Shown: piece after piece, positions 62,739-64,000 of the stretch | How positions within the stretch are numbered: the stretch's first letter is position 1 | Layout of the letters: the number at the start of each line of letters is the position of its first letter | The notes under the pieces: generated by a model | Database searches by the model: none | Told to the model about the DNA's origin: nothing | The model's input: only the letters and a program-made list of their open reading frames with translations | Origin: Agrobacterium leguminum | Lineage (GTDB): Bacteria > Pseudomonadota > Alphaproteobacteria > Rhizobiales > Rhizobiaceae | Reading direction: 5' to 3' | Length of the DNA: 64,000 nucleotides | NCBI RefSeq assembly: GCF_015704895.1 | Contig: NZ_JADQWB010000003.1 | Location: 124,001-188,000 of the forward strand | Made by a program: the position numbers and the translations under genes

Positions 62739-63665
62739 ATGCCGATAAAGATTCCCGATACGCTTCCCGCTTTTGAGACCCTCGTTCATGAGGGCGTGCG
62801 GGTCATGACCGAAACGGCGGCCATCCGGCAGGATATCCGCCCGCTCCAGATCGGGCTTCTCAACCTCATGCCGAACAAGATCAAGACGGAAATCCAGATG
62901 GCGCGCCTCGTCGGCGCCTCGCCGCTGCAGGTGGAGCTGTCGCTGGTGCGGATCGGCGGCCATCGCGCCAAGAACACGCCGGAAGAACATCTTCTGTCCT
63001 TTTACGAGACGTGGGAGGAAGTGCGCCACCGCAAGTTTGACGGTTTCATCATTACCGGCGCGCCCGTGGAGACGCTGGCCTATGAAGACGTGACCTACTG
63101 GAACGAAATGCGACAAATTTTCGAATGGACGCAGACCAACGTCCATTCGACTCTGAATGTCTGCTGGGGCGCGATGGCCGCCATCTATCATTTCCATGGC
63201 GTACCGAAGCACGAGCTGAAGGAAAAGGCTTTCGGGGTCTACCGTCACCGCAATCTCTGCCCCTCATCGATCTATCTGAACGGCTTTTCGGATGATTTCC
63301 AGGTCCCGGTCTCGCGCTGGACGGAAGTACGCCGCGCCGATATCGAAAAACATCCGAAACTCGAAATCCTGATGGAATCCGAGGAAATGGGCGTTTGTCT
63401 GGTGCATGAGAAAGAGGGCAACAGGCTCTATATGTTCAACCATGTCGAATATGATTCGACATCGCTTTCGGACGAGTATTTCCGTGACGCGAATGCCGGC
63501 GTGCCCATCAAGCTGCCGCATGATTATTTTCCGCACAACGATCCGGAGCTTGCCCCGCTCAACCGCTGGCGCAGCCATGCCCATCTGTTTTTCGGCAACT
63601 GGATCAACGAGATATACCAGACGACACCCTATGATCTCGAAGCCATCGGGCAACTGGCGGCGTAA
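62739..63665 (+). CDS. metA: Homoserine O-acyltransferase MetA, probably acetyl-CoA specific
   Basis: This 308-residue enzyme commits homoserine to methionine synthesis. Catalytic residues match the MetA family: C142 (LNVCWGAM), with H235 and E237 in FNHVEYDS. Residue 111 is glutamate (GAPVET), the residue reported to favour acetyl-CoA; glycine there favours succinyl-CoA as in E. coli. So the product is predicted to be O-acetylhomoserine. The start at 62739 ([10 protein letters not shown]) gives the normal length. It is controlled by the SAM-II riboswitch and terminator just upstream. Confidence 0.96.
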   Translation: MPIKIPDTLPAFETLVHEGVRVMTETAAIRQDIRPLQIGLLNLMPNKIKTEIQMARLVGASPLQVELSLVRIGGHRAKNTPEEHLLSFYETWEEVRHRKFDGFIITGAPVETLAYEDVTYWNEMRQIFEWTQTNVHSTLNVCWGAMAAIYHFHGVPKHELKEKAFGVYRHRNLCPSSIYLNGFSDDFQVPVSRWTEVRRADIEKHPKLEILMESEEMGVCLVHEKEGNRLYMFNHVEYDSTSLSDEYFRDANAGVPIKLPHDYFPHNDPELAPLNRWRSHAHLFFGNWINEIYQTTPYDLEAIGQLAA

Positions 63666-63674
63666 ATTGCGGGA

Positions 63675-63721
63675 TTGCGAATTGCCGGAAAATGACGCAA
63701 CGTCCGCCCGGCAATTCGCAA
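63675..63721. other. Inverted repeat between metA and the epimerase gene
   Basis: TTGCGAATTGCCGG (63675-63688) and CCGGCAATTCGCAA (63708-63721) are perfect 14-base inverted arms with a 19-base loop. No T-run follows, so it is not a standard terminator. It may stabilise the metA message or limit read-through. Confidence 0.7.
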
Positions 63722-63740
63722 CACTAGGGAGAATGACGAG

Positions 63741-64000
63741 ATGAGCGACGCGGCGGCGCGGGAGAATTTCGGTTTCACGGCGACCGGCGAAAAAGTCGAA
63801 CGCGTCACCATCTCGAAAGGCGGGCTGACGGCCAAGGTCATCACCTGGGGCGCGGTCATTCAGGATCTGCGCCTCGAGGGTCACCAGCCGCCGCTCGTTC
63901 TCGGCTTCGACAGGTTCGAGGACTACAAATATTCCTCCTATTTCGGCGCCACCCCCGGCCGCAACGCCAACCGTATCGGCGACGGCCGGTTCTCGATCGA
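63741..64000 (+). CDS. Aldose 1-epimerase (galactose mutarotase) family, partial
   Basis: The first 86 residues are present and the frame runs off the right edge. It begins MSDAAARENFGFTATGEKVE. It shows galactose-mutarotase features: GLTAKVITWGAVIQDLRL near 29-46, the LVLGFDRFEDYKY segment and the sugar-binding GATPGRNANRI near 70-80, where R and N contact the substrate in known enzymes. The role would be interconversion of alpha and beta anomers of aldoses. AGGGAG lies upstream of the ATG at 63741. Confidence 0.9.
   Translation, partial: MSDAAARENFGFTATGEKVERVTISKGGLTAKVITWGAVIQDLRLEGHQPPLVLGFDRFEDYKYSSYFGATPGRNANRIGDGRFSI

Noticed and set aside
63675-63721. Inverted repeat after metA considered as an intrinsic terminator
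   Set aside because: The stem is perfect but no T-run follows on either strand, so I list it only as a hairpin.
1-64000. Insertion sequences, prophage genes, CRISPR arrays, tRNA or rRNA genes
   Set aside because: I looked for transposase or integrase motifs, regularly spaced repeats and tRNA-like cloverleafs and saw none; only short palindromic repeats were found.

Overview
The window is a gene-dense, GC-rich stretch of a Rhizobiales chromosome. It most likely comes from the circular chromosome of an Agrobacterium tumefaciens/fabrum-type strain. That call rests on the order and sequence of the housekeeping genes, a SAM-II (metA) riboswitch, a ybhL-type leader RNA, a TTG-started DUF167 gene and short rhizobial palindromic repeats. 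No database was searched, so the species is an inference. I see no rRNA, tRNA, CRISPR array, prophage or insertion sequence.

Layout. 1-7.1 kb: an MFS exporter cut by the left edge, yggT and a DUF167 gene, a palindromic repeat, ppa, a GNAT gene, typA and an M3 oligopeptidase. 7.4-15.1 kb: a MarR regulator with a Bcr-type exporter, argG, an SDR enzyme, a LysE exporter and a three-gene ABC importer of the TrpXYZ kind. 15.2-20 kb: rlmN, an IalB-like exported protein, a DUF1232 protein, phhB, and a tyrosine phosphatase whose 3' end overlaps a convergent thpR. 19.3-23.4 kb: a TesA-like esterase divergent from a YbbA-YbbP ABC system, the same arrangement as E. coli tesA/ybbAP. 23.4-29 kb: a structured leader and its BI-1 membrane protein, DUF2794, a dyad-rich 400-base gap, DUF1223 and acnA.

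29-39.7 kb: the ccmABCDG cytochrome c maturation operon, with a 158-base palindromic element between ccmA and ccmB and a small ccmD. Next come a diguanylate cyclase and a tight reverse-strand operon dapF-mtaB-ftsY-yciB-DUF2585, then a Tat-exported metallo-beta-lactamase-fold protein. 39.8-45.2 kb: ffh (behind a hairpin-and-terminator leader), chorismate mutase, rpsP, rimM, trmD and rplS, with a convergent TSUP gene separating trmD from rplS. So both SRP GTPases (ftsY and ffh) lie within about 6 kb.

45.5-49.7 kb is the clearest accessory segment: a type I secretion ABC protein, its membrane-fusion partner and a small RTX protein behind an AT-rich leader, closed by a strong terminator. No TolC-type gene is adjacent. 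49.8-55.7 kb: an ACS-type MFS importer, leuC, a DinB/TetR divergent pair and an M48 lipoprotein protease. 55.9-62.5 kb: thiBPQ thiamine import under a TPP riboswitch, a VOC protein, a Uup-like ABC-F protein and thiamine diphosphokinase. 62.6-64 kb: metA behind a SAM-II riboswitch and terminator, then the start of an aldose 1-epimerase gene cut by the right edge.

Most of the window is core metabolism and translation. The items most worth following up are the RTX/type I secretion cassette, the ybhL leader with its competing pairings, the structured leader of ffh, the palindromic element inside ccm, and the dyad-rich gap at 24.9-25.3 kb.
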